11,003 nucleotides of DNA from the NCBI GenBank assembly GCA_964403185.1, contig CAYOFK010000100.1, positions 1 to 11,003 of the forward strand, read 5' to 3'. Under the pieces are notes generated by a model. It was given only the letters and a program-made list of their open reading frames with translations, was not told the DNA's origin and ran no database searches. The stretch is from CAYOFK01 sp964403185. Its GTDB lineage: Bacteria > Bacteroidota > Bacteroidia > Bacteroidales > VadinHA17. Of the stretch, positions 1-7,910 are shown piece after piece (positions within the stretch are counted from its first letter, which is position 1; every line of letters begins with the position of its first letter). The position numbers and the translations under genes were made by a program.

Positions 1-220
1 TACCGTCATATTTTTGTTTCCTGAGATATCTTCGCAGGAAGTACATGAGAAAAGAAATGCCGGCAATCACCAGGAGCATGGTCCCCTCCTTAATGCCGTC
101 CCTGGTAACGGAATAGATCCATGTTAAAAAACTAATGATACCAATTACAAGCCATGCACCCTCCATGAAGGAATGGGCACGTTTTGAGATGGTTGGTTTA
201 GAAGGGGGTTTTGTTGTCAT
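1..220 (-). CDS. Small two-helix membrane protein, C-terminus cut by window edge
   Basis: The frame is open from an ATG at 218-220 to the left edge, giving at least 73 residues with no stop. The protein starts with a short polar, basic stretch (MTTKPPSKPTISKR). It then has two hydrophobic segments, about residues 21-37 (GAWLVIGIISFLTWIYS) and 47-62 (TMLLVIAGISFLMYFL), joined by a charged loop, and a strongly basic tail (RRYLRKQK) expected on the cytoplasmic side. It begins 4 nt after the LptC stop codon, so it is almost certainly translated from the same mRNA. The leader ahead of the ATG is A-rich (GGGAAAAATAAAACC). I do not recognise the family. In many Bacteroidales a large CBS-domain/hemolysin-family membrane protein follows lptC, but this N-terminus does not look like one. 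It is a real gene judged by hydropathy, frame and spacing; its function is unknown. Confidence 0.72.
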   Translation of the reverse strand, partial: MTTKPPSKPTISKRAHSFMEGAWLVIGIISFLTWIYSVTRDGIKEGTMLLVIAGISFLMYFLRRYLRKQKYDG

Positions 221-224
221 GGTT

Positions 225-761
225 TTATTTTTCCCGTTGATGGTATATTGTTCCCCTTACCTGATTAATTTTCCAGTATGTAAATTTCTGGTCAGATTCA
301 AATCCCTCACCAAATATCACTTCATCTTCCGTAGTGATCTTTACAAACTTCGGAGAATAGATGCGTTCCTCTCTTTCATCCCAGAACAGTAATTCAGTGT
401 TTAATACCTCCCCTCTGTTGTTCACAGTCACCACACTGTCTGAGGCTTTCCAAAGGGATTTGGTTTCATAATAAACGGCATATTTGGAGCTCAGCCATGA
501 GTCAATTTCTTCGTTTTTGTCGAAAAACACCACCTTTAATCCTTCGGGGAAATAGATTTCAGTGTTGTCATCTTCGGAATACATTTGTACCAGGGGAGCC
601 GAGACTTTAATTTTTTTTCTTGACGAATCGGTATAAATGGTTTCCAGGTTCCAGACTGTCTGCATTGGCACGGAATCCACCCTGGTCAGGTTATTTACCA
701 CACCGACATCGTTCTTTTTACATGAAAAAAGCATCACGATCCCTGCGAGCGGGAGCATCAT
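225..761 (-). CDS. lptC: LptC, LPS export ABC transporter periplasmic lipoprotein
   Basis: LptC links the inner-membrane LptBFG transporter to the periplasmic LptA bridge and passes lipopolysaccharide toward the outer membrane. From the first ATG the product is 178 residues. A lipobox LFSC ends at Cys14, followed by KK, as in Bacteroidota LptC, which is often a lipoprotein. The beta-jellyroll body shows family signatures: YSED near residue 61, the AVYYETKSLWKASDSVVTV segment (95-113), LLFWDEREERIYSPKF (124-139) and GEGFESD (151-157). The ATG at 759-761 gives a signal peptide with no positive n-region. The same frame is open upstream, reading IKTSSTIFLKS just before the MM, which would complete a normal signal peptide. 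However, that extension contains no ATG, GTG or TTG; an ATT at 792-794 is the best-placed candidate. The gene lies 47 nt after the TPR gene (15 nt if ATT is the start) and 4 nt before the small membrane protein. Confidence 0.9.
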   Translation of the reverse strand: MMLPLAGIVMLFSCKKNDVGVVNNLTRVDSVPMQTVWNLETIYTDSSRKKIKVSAPLVQMYSEDDNTEIYFPEGLKVVFFDKNEEIDSWLSSKYAVYYETKSLWKASDSVVTVNNRGEVLNTELLFWDEREERIYSPKFVKITTEDEVIFGEGFESDQKFTYWKINQVRGTIYHQREK

Positions 762-791
762 GCTTTTTAAGAATATTGTACTGCTGGTTTT

Positions 792-794
792 AAT
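792..794 (-). other. Candidate non-canonical ATT start codon for lptC
   Basis: On the minus strand an ATT at 794-792 is in frame with lptC, 11 codons upstream of the ATG at 761-759, and 14 nt after the TAA of the TPR gene. Starting here would give a basic n-region (two Lys) ahead of the hydrophobic core and lipobox, the usual lipoprotein signal architecture. The leader before it is A-rich (TAAATAAAAGTAATACC), like other starts in this window. ATT starts are rare in bacteria (infC is the known case), so this remains a candidate. Confidence 0.3.
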
Positions 795-808
795 GGTATT
801 ACTTTTAT

Positions 809-2158
809 TTATCGGATCCTGACTTTGGTTGTGACATTTATCCAGCTTCCAATTGTATAGGAATCACCAACTTTATAGCCATAGAAGAACACGGTTTCGG
901 TATCCGGAAAGTACTGAGAATACAAACGGATCTTTTCATCAGCCATCTTTACCAGATCCGGGTCAATGGCTTTAGCCTTCTGATACTGGTCAACTGCAGC
1001 CCAATATATCGACTTTTTTGCGAGTTCATCATCGCCGTAATTTTTAACCAGGGCATACACATTTCCCAGCAATATGTAAGGGTGTCCTGATTTTGGATTG
1101 GAAAGCATGGCATCTCTGGCATATTTTGCAGCTTTCTGAAGATCTTTGTGTTCACCAAGTATTATATAACCCAGGTCGATCTGGTATTTTGATTTTGCCT
1201 CCTGGTTGTCCTCCTGGTCAATGGCCTGTTCATAAAAATCAATCGCGTCCTGATACCGTCCTTTTTTATTGTACAACTGTGCAATATGATATGCCAGGCT
1301 GGCACTTGGTTCTATTTTGTTAAGAGCGATGGTTGTTTCCAGATACAGATTGGATTCTGTACAAGCCGTACTGTTTAACCAGTAGGTGATTTTTTTCAGA
1401 ATATCGACATCATCCGGGGCATCCCTGAACTGGGGTGTAAACAGTTGGATCAGCGCCTCACAATTCGCAGCGCCGCTGTTTGCAAAATTTGCACCAATGG
1501 ATTCTTTCAATGCATCCAGATCTTCATCGTCGGGTTTTTTTTTCAGTTGTGCATCAAGGATATCCATAATTAAAGAATAATTTTCAACCACTGTTTTGTT
1601 CTCGAGTTCATTATTGTCAAACAGTCCAAGCGTCAGTTTCATAAAGGTTGCGATATCATTTTTTGAGGAAGAAGATTTTCTGATGGATAAGGCCTCTGAG
1701 CTGAATCCGTAAGCTTTTTTCATGGATTCAACATCATTTTCCTTAAAAGTCAGAATGTCATTTGCTTTATAGCCTGAAACTCTTCCCTTATCAGCAGGAT
1801 AGTATTTTATTCTCTGATCGTATATCTGCAACAGGGTATCCAGCAAGGAATTTTTCAGATTCAGGTCATTTTTGTTGTTGGCTTCAACAATATAAAACTT
1901 ATACATGTTGGCACCATTCTGATAAATGGCCCTGGTTACCAGAGGACATTCCCTGTAAACGACCCTCCAGAAGGGCAGGGCATCCTGATAGTTCTTTTGT
2001 TTGTAATACTCCCTGTACAGGGTATAATTCCTGGCGCATCTTATGGAGTCTTCTCCTTTTCCAAATTTTGATCCGTCTTCCACACCTTTTTGTGCAAACA
2101 CTGCCAGGCTGAAAACCATTAATGCAAAACCGGTAAAATAGAATCTGATAAATTTCAT
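809..2158 (-). CDS. Secreted tetratricopeptide-repeat protein
   Basis: The 449-residue protein starts with a clear Sec signal peptide (MKFIRFYFTGFALMVFSLAVFAQ, cleavage near residue 22-23), so it acts in the periplasm or at the outer membrane. The chain is alpha-helical. The best TPR units are about residues 288-316 (SLAYHIAQLYNKKGRYQDAI), 324-354 and 359-400 (ILLGNVYAL ... AVDQYQKAKAIDPDL). Further helical-repeat-like pairs lie at 44-90 (YREYYKQKNYQDALPFWRVVY). The last 33 residues form a distinct non-TPR end with aromatic and Gly residues (YFPDTETVFFYGYKVGDSYT, then GSWINVTTKVRIR). I recall related tails in TPR proteins next to coaX and lptC in Bacteroidales. TPRs bind partner proteins, so a scaffold role in envelope assembly is inferred, not shown. 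It lies 15 nt after the outer-membrane protein gene, with an A-rich leader (TTAATATTTTAAAA). The specific function is unknown. Confidence 0.9.
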   Translation of the reverse strand: MKFIRFYFTGFALMVFSLAVFAQKGVEDGSKFGKGEDSIRCARNYTLYREYYKQKNYQDALPFWRVVYRECPLVTRAIYQNGANMYKFYIVEANNKNDLNLKNSLLDTLLQIYDQRIKYYPADKGRVSGYKANDILTFKENDVESMKKAYGFSSEALSIRKSSSSKNDIATFMKLTLGLFDNNELENKTVVENYSLIMDILDAQLKKKPDDEDLDALKESIGANFANSGAANCEALIQLFTPQFRDAPDDVDILKKITYWLNSTACTESNLYLETTIALNKIEPSASLAYHIAQLYNKKGRYQDAIDFYEQAIDQEDNQEAKSKYQIDLGYIILGEHKDLQKAAKYARDAMLSNPKSGHPYILLGNVYALVKNYGDDELAKKSIYWAAVDQYQKAKAIDPDLVKMADEKIRLYSQYFPDTETVFFYGYKVGDSYTIGSWINVTTKVRIR

Positions 2159-2173
2159 TTTTAAAATATTAAT

Positions 2174-3466
2174 TTAGTCATACTTACGTTTTATAAACCA
2201 GATATCATACAAAGTTAAACTAAACGTGAATGTAACATGGTTCTCCAGTATGAGTCTTTCATAATTTGTACCCCGTCGTCCATAATCAAGCGCAAAATTC
2301 AGTGAGGATTTTGAACGTCCTATCGGTAATCCTGCCCCAAAAGTTATGCCAAAGTCATTAATTTGATTATCATATAGTTGTATAAATGATTTGGTATAAT
2401 AACCACCCATTCTGTAATGTATTCTGGCCAGGTACATTTTTTGAGCCCGGGGATTGGGTGTGAACTCAAACCCGGCATGAAAGGACTGGCTGTCCAGCGG
2501 GTCGGGCAAATCCATGGCATTTGACTGTGACCAGTTGACCTGTTTGTAATCCATGCCGAAAAGCAATTTTTCTCCCTTACTGAAACTGGCTCCAAAAGCA
2601 AGGGTGGCAGGAAAATTTCTTTTTTCTCCGGGGACATTAATATTGAACAGTGTATCCACAATGGCAACGCCTGATCCTGAAACCAGGATGTTTGTTTTCA
2701 AAATGTCACTTTTTCTGTTCAGCCTGGACTTAAATATGTAACTCCCGCCAATAACGAGTTGCAAATCATTCGCGAAGTTCGCAACGTACTGAATTCCCGT
2801 ATTAAAATTAAAACCACTCAGAACATCTTCCGCTTCAATTCTGGGATTAAAGGCATTGGGATTCTCCATGAAGCTGATGGTCTGGGAGTTGTTTATTTTT
2901 CCAAAGATATAATTTACGTTGATACCCAGAGAAATATTCCTGGAAATCTGCAGGCCGGTGCCAAAAAAGATCTGATTCAGTCCGCCTGTGCCTGTAAACA
3001 GGTAACTGAGTGCGCCTATATCAGGATCGTATTCTTCATCCCCCTCCTGGGTGAAATGCACAAACTGGTAGTTGATAAGGCTGTATGGGATCAACCCTGC
3101 TCCAAAAGATGCCCGCTTTCCAAACGGAAAACTAAATGCCAGGTGATTGAAGTTTATATCCCAGGGGGTTTCACTTTTATCGTCTTTGGAATAATAAGAT
3201 AATTTACCTGCAGCCCCGAATTCAAAAATGAAGGATAATGAATCGCGGACTGTATAGGCTGCCGGGTTAGAAAAATCGATGGTTTTATTGTCACGAATTC
3301 CATAGGTAATACCACCCATGGCGGCATTCCTGCCAAAACCTTTAAATGTCAGATCTCCGAAACCAATACTGGAGTAAGGTGAATTCAATGAACTCTGGCC
3401 ATACAGGCCTGAGAAACCTGAACTCAAAATAAAGATCAGAAAAAGGGTTTTAGTCGCTGTCCGCAT
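2174..3466 (-). CDS. FadL/OmpP1-like outer-membrane beta-barrel protein
   Basis: The 430-residue protein has an N-terminal signal peptide (MRTATKTLFLIFILSSGFSGLYG) and a mature start SSLNSPYSSIGFGDL. That start recalls a Bacteroidota outer-membrane family often found beside coaX. Following features suggest a FadL/PorV-like transmembrane barrel: FGRNAAMGG, a SNPAAY motif (66-71) typical of the FadL hatch region, and many alternating-hydrophobic strands rich in Gly, Tyr, Phe and Asn (for example GLQISRNISLGINVNYIFGK, SLNFALDYGRRG, HVTFTFSLTLYDIWF). The chain ends in DIWFIKRKYD, so the last strand is followed by a short basic tail. FadL-type barrels import hydrophobic molecules, but the substrate here cannot be read from sequence. 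The gene overlaps the coaX 3' end by 17 nt in a different frame, so translation is probably coupled. The TPR gene follows 15 nt downstream. The OMP assignment is firm; FadL membership is moderate. Confidence 0.85.
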   Translation of the reverse strand: MRTATKTLFLIFILSSGFSGLYGQSSLNSPYSSIGFGDLTFKGFGRNAAMGGITYGIRDNKTIDFSNPAAYTVRDSLSFIFEFGAAGKLSYYSKDDKSETPWDINFNHLAFSFPFGKRASFGAGLIPYSLINYQFVHFTQEGDEEYDPDIGALSYLFTGTGGLNQIFFGTGLQISRNISLGINVNYIFGKINNSQTISFMENPNAFNPRIEAEDVLSGFNFNTGIQYVANFANDLQLVIGGSYIFKSRLNRKSDILKTNILVSGSGVAIVDTLFNINVPGEKRNFPATLAFGASFSKGEKLLFGMDYKQVNWSQSNAMDLPDPLDSQSFHAGFEFTPNPRAQKMYLARIHYRMGGYYTKSFIQLYDNQINDFGITFGAGLPIGRSKSSLNFALDYGRRGTNYERLILENHVTFTFSLTLYDIWFIKRKYD

Positions 3467-4184
3467 TGTATTCCAATATCCTGTTCAATCCTTTCAATAC
3501 CAAATCAGGGTCCACAAAGATGCTACTTTTAATTAGTTCATCCAAAAAACCGGAATCTCCGCCGGTCATGATCACTTTCAGGCCTGCATATTTATCTTTG
3601 TATGCCTTAACAACCCCTTCAATTTCTGATACGATCCCAAATACCACCCCCGATATTATTGATGCAACTGTTTCATTCGCAGGCATGTCGAATGAACCTT
3701 CTGGCCTGACAAAAGGGAGACGGCCGGTAAATTCATGCAGTGCCCGGAATCTCATTTTAAGACCAGGTGAAATGCTGCCACCAAGGTATTGATTCTTCTT
3801 ATTTATGAATTCAATCGTCAATGCGGTACCGGCATCAATTACCAAAACCGGTTCTCCGGGAAATGATGCATTTCCTCCAACTGCTGCAGCCAACCGGTCC
3901 TTCCCAAGGGTGTCCTTCGATTTGTACAGGTTTTCAACCGGAACCGGAGTTTTTGCATCCAGTAACAACACCTCCCCGATGTGTTTTGCAACCACCTCTT
4001 CAACAGAGGCTGCGATACTTATCACACTGGAAATGATGGCCCTTTTTATGTTCGGATGGTTCCGGAGAAGCTCTTCAATTGGCTGAAGATCATCCAGGGA
4101 ACATCTGCCGATCTTAACGATGCCAGTCCTGTCAAACACACCAATTTTAATGGTGCTGTTTCCTATATCGATTACCAGGTTCAT
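3450..4184 (-). CDS. coaX: Type III pantothenate kinase CoaX
   Basis: CoaX phosphorylates pantothenate with ATP, the first committed step of coenzyme A synthesis, in the cytoplasm. Type III enzymes belong to the ASKHA fold, need a monovalent cation and are not feedback-inhibited by CoA. The 244-residue length is normal. Family motifs are all present: the N-terminal phosphate loop DIGNSTIKIGVF (6-17), the pantothenate-binding GKDR (94-97) in TLGKDRLAAAVG, the second phosphate motif VIDAGTALTIEF (115-126), GGSISPGL (135-142), and MTGGDS (206-211) near the C-terminus. The ATG at 4184 is directly followed by NLVIDIGNS, matching the family start. The last codons overlap the downstream outer-membrane protein gene by 17 nt, so this housekeeping enzyme heads what looks like an envelope operon. 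mfd ends 66 nt upstream. Confidence 0.97.
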   Translation of the reverse strand: MNLVIDIGNSTIKIGVFDRTGIVKIGRCSLDDLQPIEELLRNHPNIKRAIISSVISIAASVEEVVAKHIGEVLLLDAKTPVPVENLYKSKDTLGKDRLAAAVGGNASFPGEPVLVIDAGTALTIEFINKKNQYLGGSISPGLKMRFRALHEFTGRLPFVRPEGSFDMPANETVASIISGVVFGIVSEIEGVVKAYKDKYAGLKVIMTGGDSGFLDELIKSSIFVDPDLVLKGLNRILEYNADSD

Positions 4185-4250
4185 AAAACGTTTGTAAAAT
4201 TAAAAAAATCTGGATTTCAAATATCTTCATGGTGATGAAAGGACGGATAT

Positions 4251-7200
4251 TTAATGAATTTTAACAGATAAATCTTCAAGAATGGCTTTGACATCCAAAA
4301 CCGAGTTTATTCCCGGAATGGCAAGCGTTAACTTTCCGTTCAGTTCTTTCATCCGGTATTGTGCAGGTTTGGTTTGAATGATGGATAACATCCTGCCAAA
4401 TACTTCAGACCGGTAAAACGGGGATGCTTCATTGGTCAGAAAATTGAAAATGAGTTTTTGTTTTTTCAGGATGACCTTTACGATTCCCATTTTTTTTGCC
4501 TGTTCCCGGACCCATACGATGTTCATTAATTCCAGGGCAGGTTGCGGAACGGGACCAAACCGGTCTTCAAGCTGAAGTTTAAATTTTCGCAATTCTTCCT
4601 CAGTGGCTATTTCATCCAATGCCCGGTACAGTCTCAGTCGCTCAGAAATATTTTCAATATAACCATCCGGAAACAGCAATTCAAGATCTGTTTCAAAGTA
4701 CACATCATTTACGAAGTTGAGTTCTTTTCCGGAATCCTGCGGTTTTGTATCTGAAGCAAAGGCCTCTTTAAAGTCCTGTTCTTTCAATTCCTGCAGGGTT
4801 TCCTGCAGAATCCTTTGATACATTTCAAATCCCATTTCAGCTATAAAACCACTCTGTTCGGCACCCAGCAGATTGCCGGCGCCTCTTATGTCAAGATCCT
4901 GCATGGCAATATTAAAGCCTGATCCGAGGTCGGAGAATTCCTCAATAGCCTGGAGTCTCCGCCGGGCTTCCGGTGACTGCAATTCGGTTGGGGGTGCCAG
5001 GAGATAACAAAAGGCTTTTTTATTAGATCTTCCAACCCTGCCCCGGAGTTGATGCAGATCACTCAGTCCGAAATGATGCGCATTGTTAATAAATATTGTA
5101 TTTGCATTGGGGATGTCCAGGCCTGATTCAATAATGGCTGTGGCAATGAGTACATCAAAGTCACCATTAATAAAATCAAGCATCGCTGCTTCCAGTTTGG
5201 AACCCTTCATCTGTCCATGGGCAATAACCGATCTCACCTTTGGCAATAACCCTGCGATAAATTTTTGAATCTCTTCAATGGTTTCTATCCGGTTATGGAT
5301 GAAAAACACCTGTCCGCCCCTGCTGATCTCATATTGAATGCCTTCTTTAATGATATTTTCCTTAAACCGGTGCAACTCGGTAATGATGGGTATCCTGTTT
5401 GGCGGAGGTGTCCGGATCATTGAAAGATCGCGTGCACCCATGAGAGAGAACTGGAGTGTACGTGGAATAGGTGTGGCAGTGAGAGTGAGGGTGTCAACAT
5501 CAATTTTAATCTGACGTATTTTCTCCTTAACGGCCACCCCGAATTTTTGTTCTTCGTCAATGATGAGCAACCCCAGGTTTTTATACTTAACATCCTTACT
5601 CACCAGCCGGTGGGTTCCAATGATGATGTCCAGTTTTCCGCCGCCGAGGTTTTCAAGTATTTTCTTTTGTTGCCCGGGCTTCCGGAAACGACTGATATAA
5701 TCAATCGTACATGGAAAATTTTTTAACCGTTCCTGGAAAGTATTGTAATGTTGCAGCGCCAAAATGGTGGTTGGCACCAGAAGGGCAACCTGTTTGCTGT
5801 CTGTAACTGCCTTGAATGCAGCGCGTATGGCTACCTCAGTTTTTCCAAAACCAACATCTCCGCATACCAGCCGGTCCATTGGAAATGACTCTTCCATATC
5901 ATCTTTGACTGACCGGGTGGCGGATAACTGATCGGGTGTATCTTCATAAAGAAATGAGGCTTCAAGTTCCTTTTGAAGGTAGGTGTCGGGCGAGAAGGCA
6001 AAGCCCTTTTTCCCCAACCTCAGGGCATAAAGGCTGACCAGTTCCCGGGCAATGTCTTTTACTTTTTTCCTGGTTTTCTGCTTCAGGTTTTGCCAGGCTG
6101 CCGATCCAAGTTTGTAAATCCTTGGTGATTCGCTGTCTTTGCCTTTGTATTTTGAAATTCTGTGAAGTGCGTGTATGCTTACATAAAGTGTATCAAGATC
6201 TTTGTAAACAAGTTTTACAACTTCATGTTGTTTTCCCTGAATAGTGGTCTTTTCCAATCCGGCAAACCGGCCAATGCCATGATCAATGTGGACGACAAAA
6301 TCGCCGGGTTTCAAACCGGTCAGTTCCTTTACGCTGATGGCTTCCCGTTTCAAAAAGTTACCTCTTAGATGAAACCGGTGGTAGCGCTCAAAGATCTGAT
6401 GATCGGTATAGCAACATATTTTCAGATGGTGGTCGATAAATCCTTCGTGAAGGATTATTCTGGCAGGTATGAATTCAACTTTTTCATTGATATTCTCAAA
6501 AATGGCTTGCAGCCGCTCTATTTGTTTTTCATTTTCGGTGAGCAGATAGTTTTGGTATCCCCGGTTCTGGTTCTCATTAAAGTTGCTTCCCAGTAATTCG
6601 AAGTTTTTATTAAAAACCGGTTGTGGAGATGTATGGAAGTCAAGAATCTCATATTTTTTATTTTCCAGTCCACGTTGCAGTTCAATATTTCTGAATGCAT
6701 CTGCACAGTCCAGAAACCGGTCTCCTGATAGCAGCCATTGAGTTTTATCAGGAATGGATTTCGTATCATTGACCGGGAGGTCTTCGGGCTTTGTTTCATC
6801 AAATGTTTCACGGATGCGTAATACTGCATAATTCAGATCTACCGACCAGATGATGGTAGTTTTTTTCAGGGTTTCAAAGAAATCTCCGGATGGCTGCTTC
6901 TGTGCAAGACCGATCATATCCGGAAGAATGGATATTTTGTCGCGGGTCTCAACGGACAGTTGACTCTCTACTTCAAAAGTCCTTATAGATTCGACCTCAT
7001 TGCCAAAAAAATCAATTCTAAAAGGATGCTCATTTGAAAAAGAGAAAATATCAAGAATGCTCCCGCGTATTGAAAATTGACCTGGTTCATACACAAAATC
7101 TGTCTGCTCAAATCCGTATTCTCTAAAAACTTCTTCCACAAACCGGAGATCAACCTTCTCTCCTTTATTTAAGTACAGTGTATGGTCTTTAATACTTTTT

Positions 7201-7604
7201 CGTAACGGAACTTTTTCCATCAATGATTCGGGGTAGCTCACGATCAGATAGGTCCTGATTGCAGAGGCCAGCAGATTTAAAATTTCAGCTCTGACAACCA
7301 TGTTGGATGGATCGGGCCGATGGTATTGAACAGACCGTTTGTATGAAGAGGGAAAGAAAAAAACAGGACCGTCACCAAGGAGATTCCGCAGATCATTATA
7401 TACATATGCAGCGCTTTCCTTATCCGGAAGGATGATGAGTCCCGGAATTTTTGTGAGTTCAAAAAACCGGGCACAAAACAGGGCTTTTGATGAACCTGCC
7501 AAACCTTTCAGGAACAGGTTTTTGATGCCTTTCTGAAGGCTTTGCTCCAGGTTCTTTAGATGCGGATGATTATATTGTTTTCTGAAAGTCTTTGAATCGA
7601 TCAT
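4251..7604 (-). CDS. mfd: Transcription-repair coupling factor Mfd
   Basis: Mfd removes RNA polymerase stalled at DNA damage and recruits UvrA for nucleotide excision repair. The 1117 residues are close to the usual family length. The N-terminal UvrB-like module (about 1-350) has a degenerate nucleotide loop (LKGLAGSSK), as in other Mfd proteins, and the conserved QFSIRGSILDIFSF segment (176-189). The RNA-polymerase-interacting CarD-like domain begins near 430 (LKPGDFVVHIDHGIGRFAGL). The translocase module carries Walker A GDVGFGKT (582-589), motif II DEEQ (683-686), TLTATPIPRTLQFSLMGARD (707-726), IATAIIESGLDIP (820-832) and the arginine-finger RGRVGRS (854-860). The C-terminal TRCF domain (about 965-1070) contains YIENISERLRLYRALDEIA. 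No frameshift or missing motif is seen. The start MIDSKTFRKQYNHP follows a 441-nt gene-free region, so mfd probably has its own promoter. Confidence 0.98.
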   Translation of the reverse strand: MIDSKTFRKQYNHPHLKNLEQSLQKGIKNLFLKGLAGSSKALFCARFFELTKIPGLIILPDKESAAYVYNDLRNLLGDGPVFFFPSSYKRSVQYHRPDPSNMVVRAEILNLLASAIRTYLIVSYPESLMEKVPLRKSIKDHTLYLNKGEKVDLRFVEEVFREYGFEQTDFVYEPGQFSIRGSILDIFSFSNEHPFRIDFFGNEVESIRTFEVESQLSVETRDKISILPDMIGLAQKQPSGDFFETLKKTTIIWSVDLNYAVLRIRETFDETKPEDLPVNDTKSIPDKTQWLLSGDRFLDCADAFRNIELQRGLENKKYEILDFHTSPQPVFNKNFELLGSNFNENQNRGYQNYLLTENEKQIERLQAIFENINEKVEFIPARIILHEGFIDHHLKICCYTDHQIFERYHRFHLRGNFLKREAISVKELTGLKPGDFVVHIDHGIGRFAGLEKTTIQGKQHEVVKLVYKDLDTLYVSIHALHRISKYKGKDSESPRIYKLGSAAWQNLKQKTRKKVKDIARELVSLYALRLGKKGFAFSPDTYLQKELEASFLYEDTPDQLSATRSVKDDMEESFPMDRLVCGDVGFGKTEVAIRAAFKAVTDSKQVALLVPTTILALQHYNTFQERLKNFPCTIDYISRFRKPGQQKKILENLGGGKLDIIIGTHRLVSKDVKYKNLGLLIIDEEQKFGVAVKEKIRQIKIDVDTLTLTATPIPRTLQFSLMGARDLSMIRTPPPNRIPIITELHRFKENIIKEGIQYEISRGGQVFFIHNRIETIEEIQKFIAGLLPKVRSVIAHGQMKGSKLEAAMLDFINGDFDVLIATAIIESGLDIPNANTIFINNAHHFGLSDLHQLRGRVGRSNKKAFCYLLAPPTELQSPEARRRLQAIEEFSDLGSGFNIAMQDLDIRGAGNLLGAEQSGFIAEMGFEMYQRILQETLQELKEQDFKEAFASDTKPQDSGKELNFVNDVYFETDLELLFPDGYIENISERLRLYRALDEIATEEELRKFKLQLEDRFGPVPQPALELMNIVWVREQAKKMGIVKVILKKQKLIFNFLTNEASPFYRSEVFGRMLSIIQTKPAQYRMKELNGKLTLAIPGINSVLDVKAILEDLSVKIH

Positions 7605-7787
7605 CTGTTGCTGCTGTAAAAACGGCTAAAATTACGAATAAATAATTCTTAATAGTTTTGAAAGAAAAATGAATGGGTGAACTTTCCGGCAGGTATGGCT
7701 TTCCGTGGTCCGGCCGGATCTCCCTGCTAATCATATACTAAACCCATTTATGGCATCCGGTCCCCATAATCATACCACCCCGTCGGT

Positions 7788-7910
7788 CCGCTTAGCGCTT
7801 CAACAGTGCAAACCGCTTAGCGCTTCAACAGTGCAAACCGCTTAGCGCTTCAAAAGCGCTTAGCGGATTTTCAAAAGCGCTTAGCGGATTTTGTAAATCG
7901 ATTAGCGATT
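7788..7910. repeat. Array of palindrome-centred short repeats (core CGCTTAGCG)
   Basis: The core CGCTTAGCG (4-bp arms around one T) occurs exactly five times, starting at 7789, 7814, 7839, 7857 and 7878. A degenerate sixth (CGATTAGCG) starts at 7899. Steps are 25, 25, 18, 21 and 21 nt. The first two units (7788-7812 and 7813-7837) are identical 25-mers: CCGCTTAGCGCTT plus CAACAGTGCAAA. The third keeps only the first 13 nt. The fourth and fifth are 21-nt units (7852-7872 and 7873-7893, identical over 20 nt) carrying the motif in reverse orientation, AAGCGCTTAGCGG. Thus three forward copies face two to three inverted ones. A further half-site (AAAATCGCT) lies at about 7914-7922. There are no unique spacers, so it is not CRISPR. 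Possible meanings are a protein-binding site cluster, a structured 3' UTR of the fbp mRNA, or a slippage-prone variable repeat. The sequence does not decide. Confidence 0.9.
7838..7866. repeat. Imperfect hairpin at the orientation switch of the array
   Basis: CCGCTTAGCGCTT (7838-7850) and AAGCGCTTAGCGG (7854-7866) are inverted copies that pair at 12 of 13 positions, with one central T-T mismatch and a 3-nt loop (CAA). It is GC-rich and would be stable in RNA or extruded DNA. In the minus direction, in which fbp is read, only GTTTGC follows it, and in the plus direction ATTTTC, so it is not a classical intrinsic terminator. Confidence 0.8.

Noticed and set aside
4195..4221. Promoter for coaX on the minus strand (TTTG at 4221-4218, TAATTTTA at 4202-4195)
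   Set aside because: Spacing of 15 nt is too short for the Bacteroidota consensus, the -7 box would leave almost no leader, and the stretch is A/T-rich enough for chance matches.
4542..4754. Open frames on the plus strand inside mfd, coaX, fbp and the OMP gene
   Set aside because: They lie opposite highly conserved coding sequence, have no recognisable domains or leaders, and are explained as frame shadows.
7709..7718. Palindrome TCCGGCCGGA as an operator
   Set aside because: It is a perfect 10-bp palindrome, but single, GC-rich and about 105 nt upstream of mfd with no known regulator motif, so it stays a note in the spacer entry.
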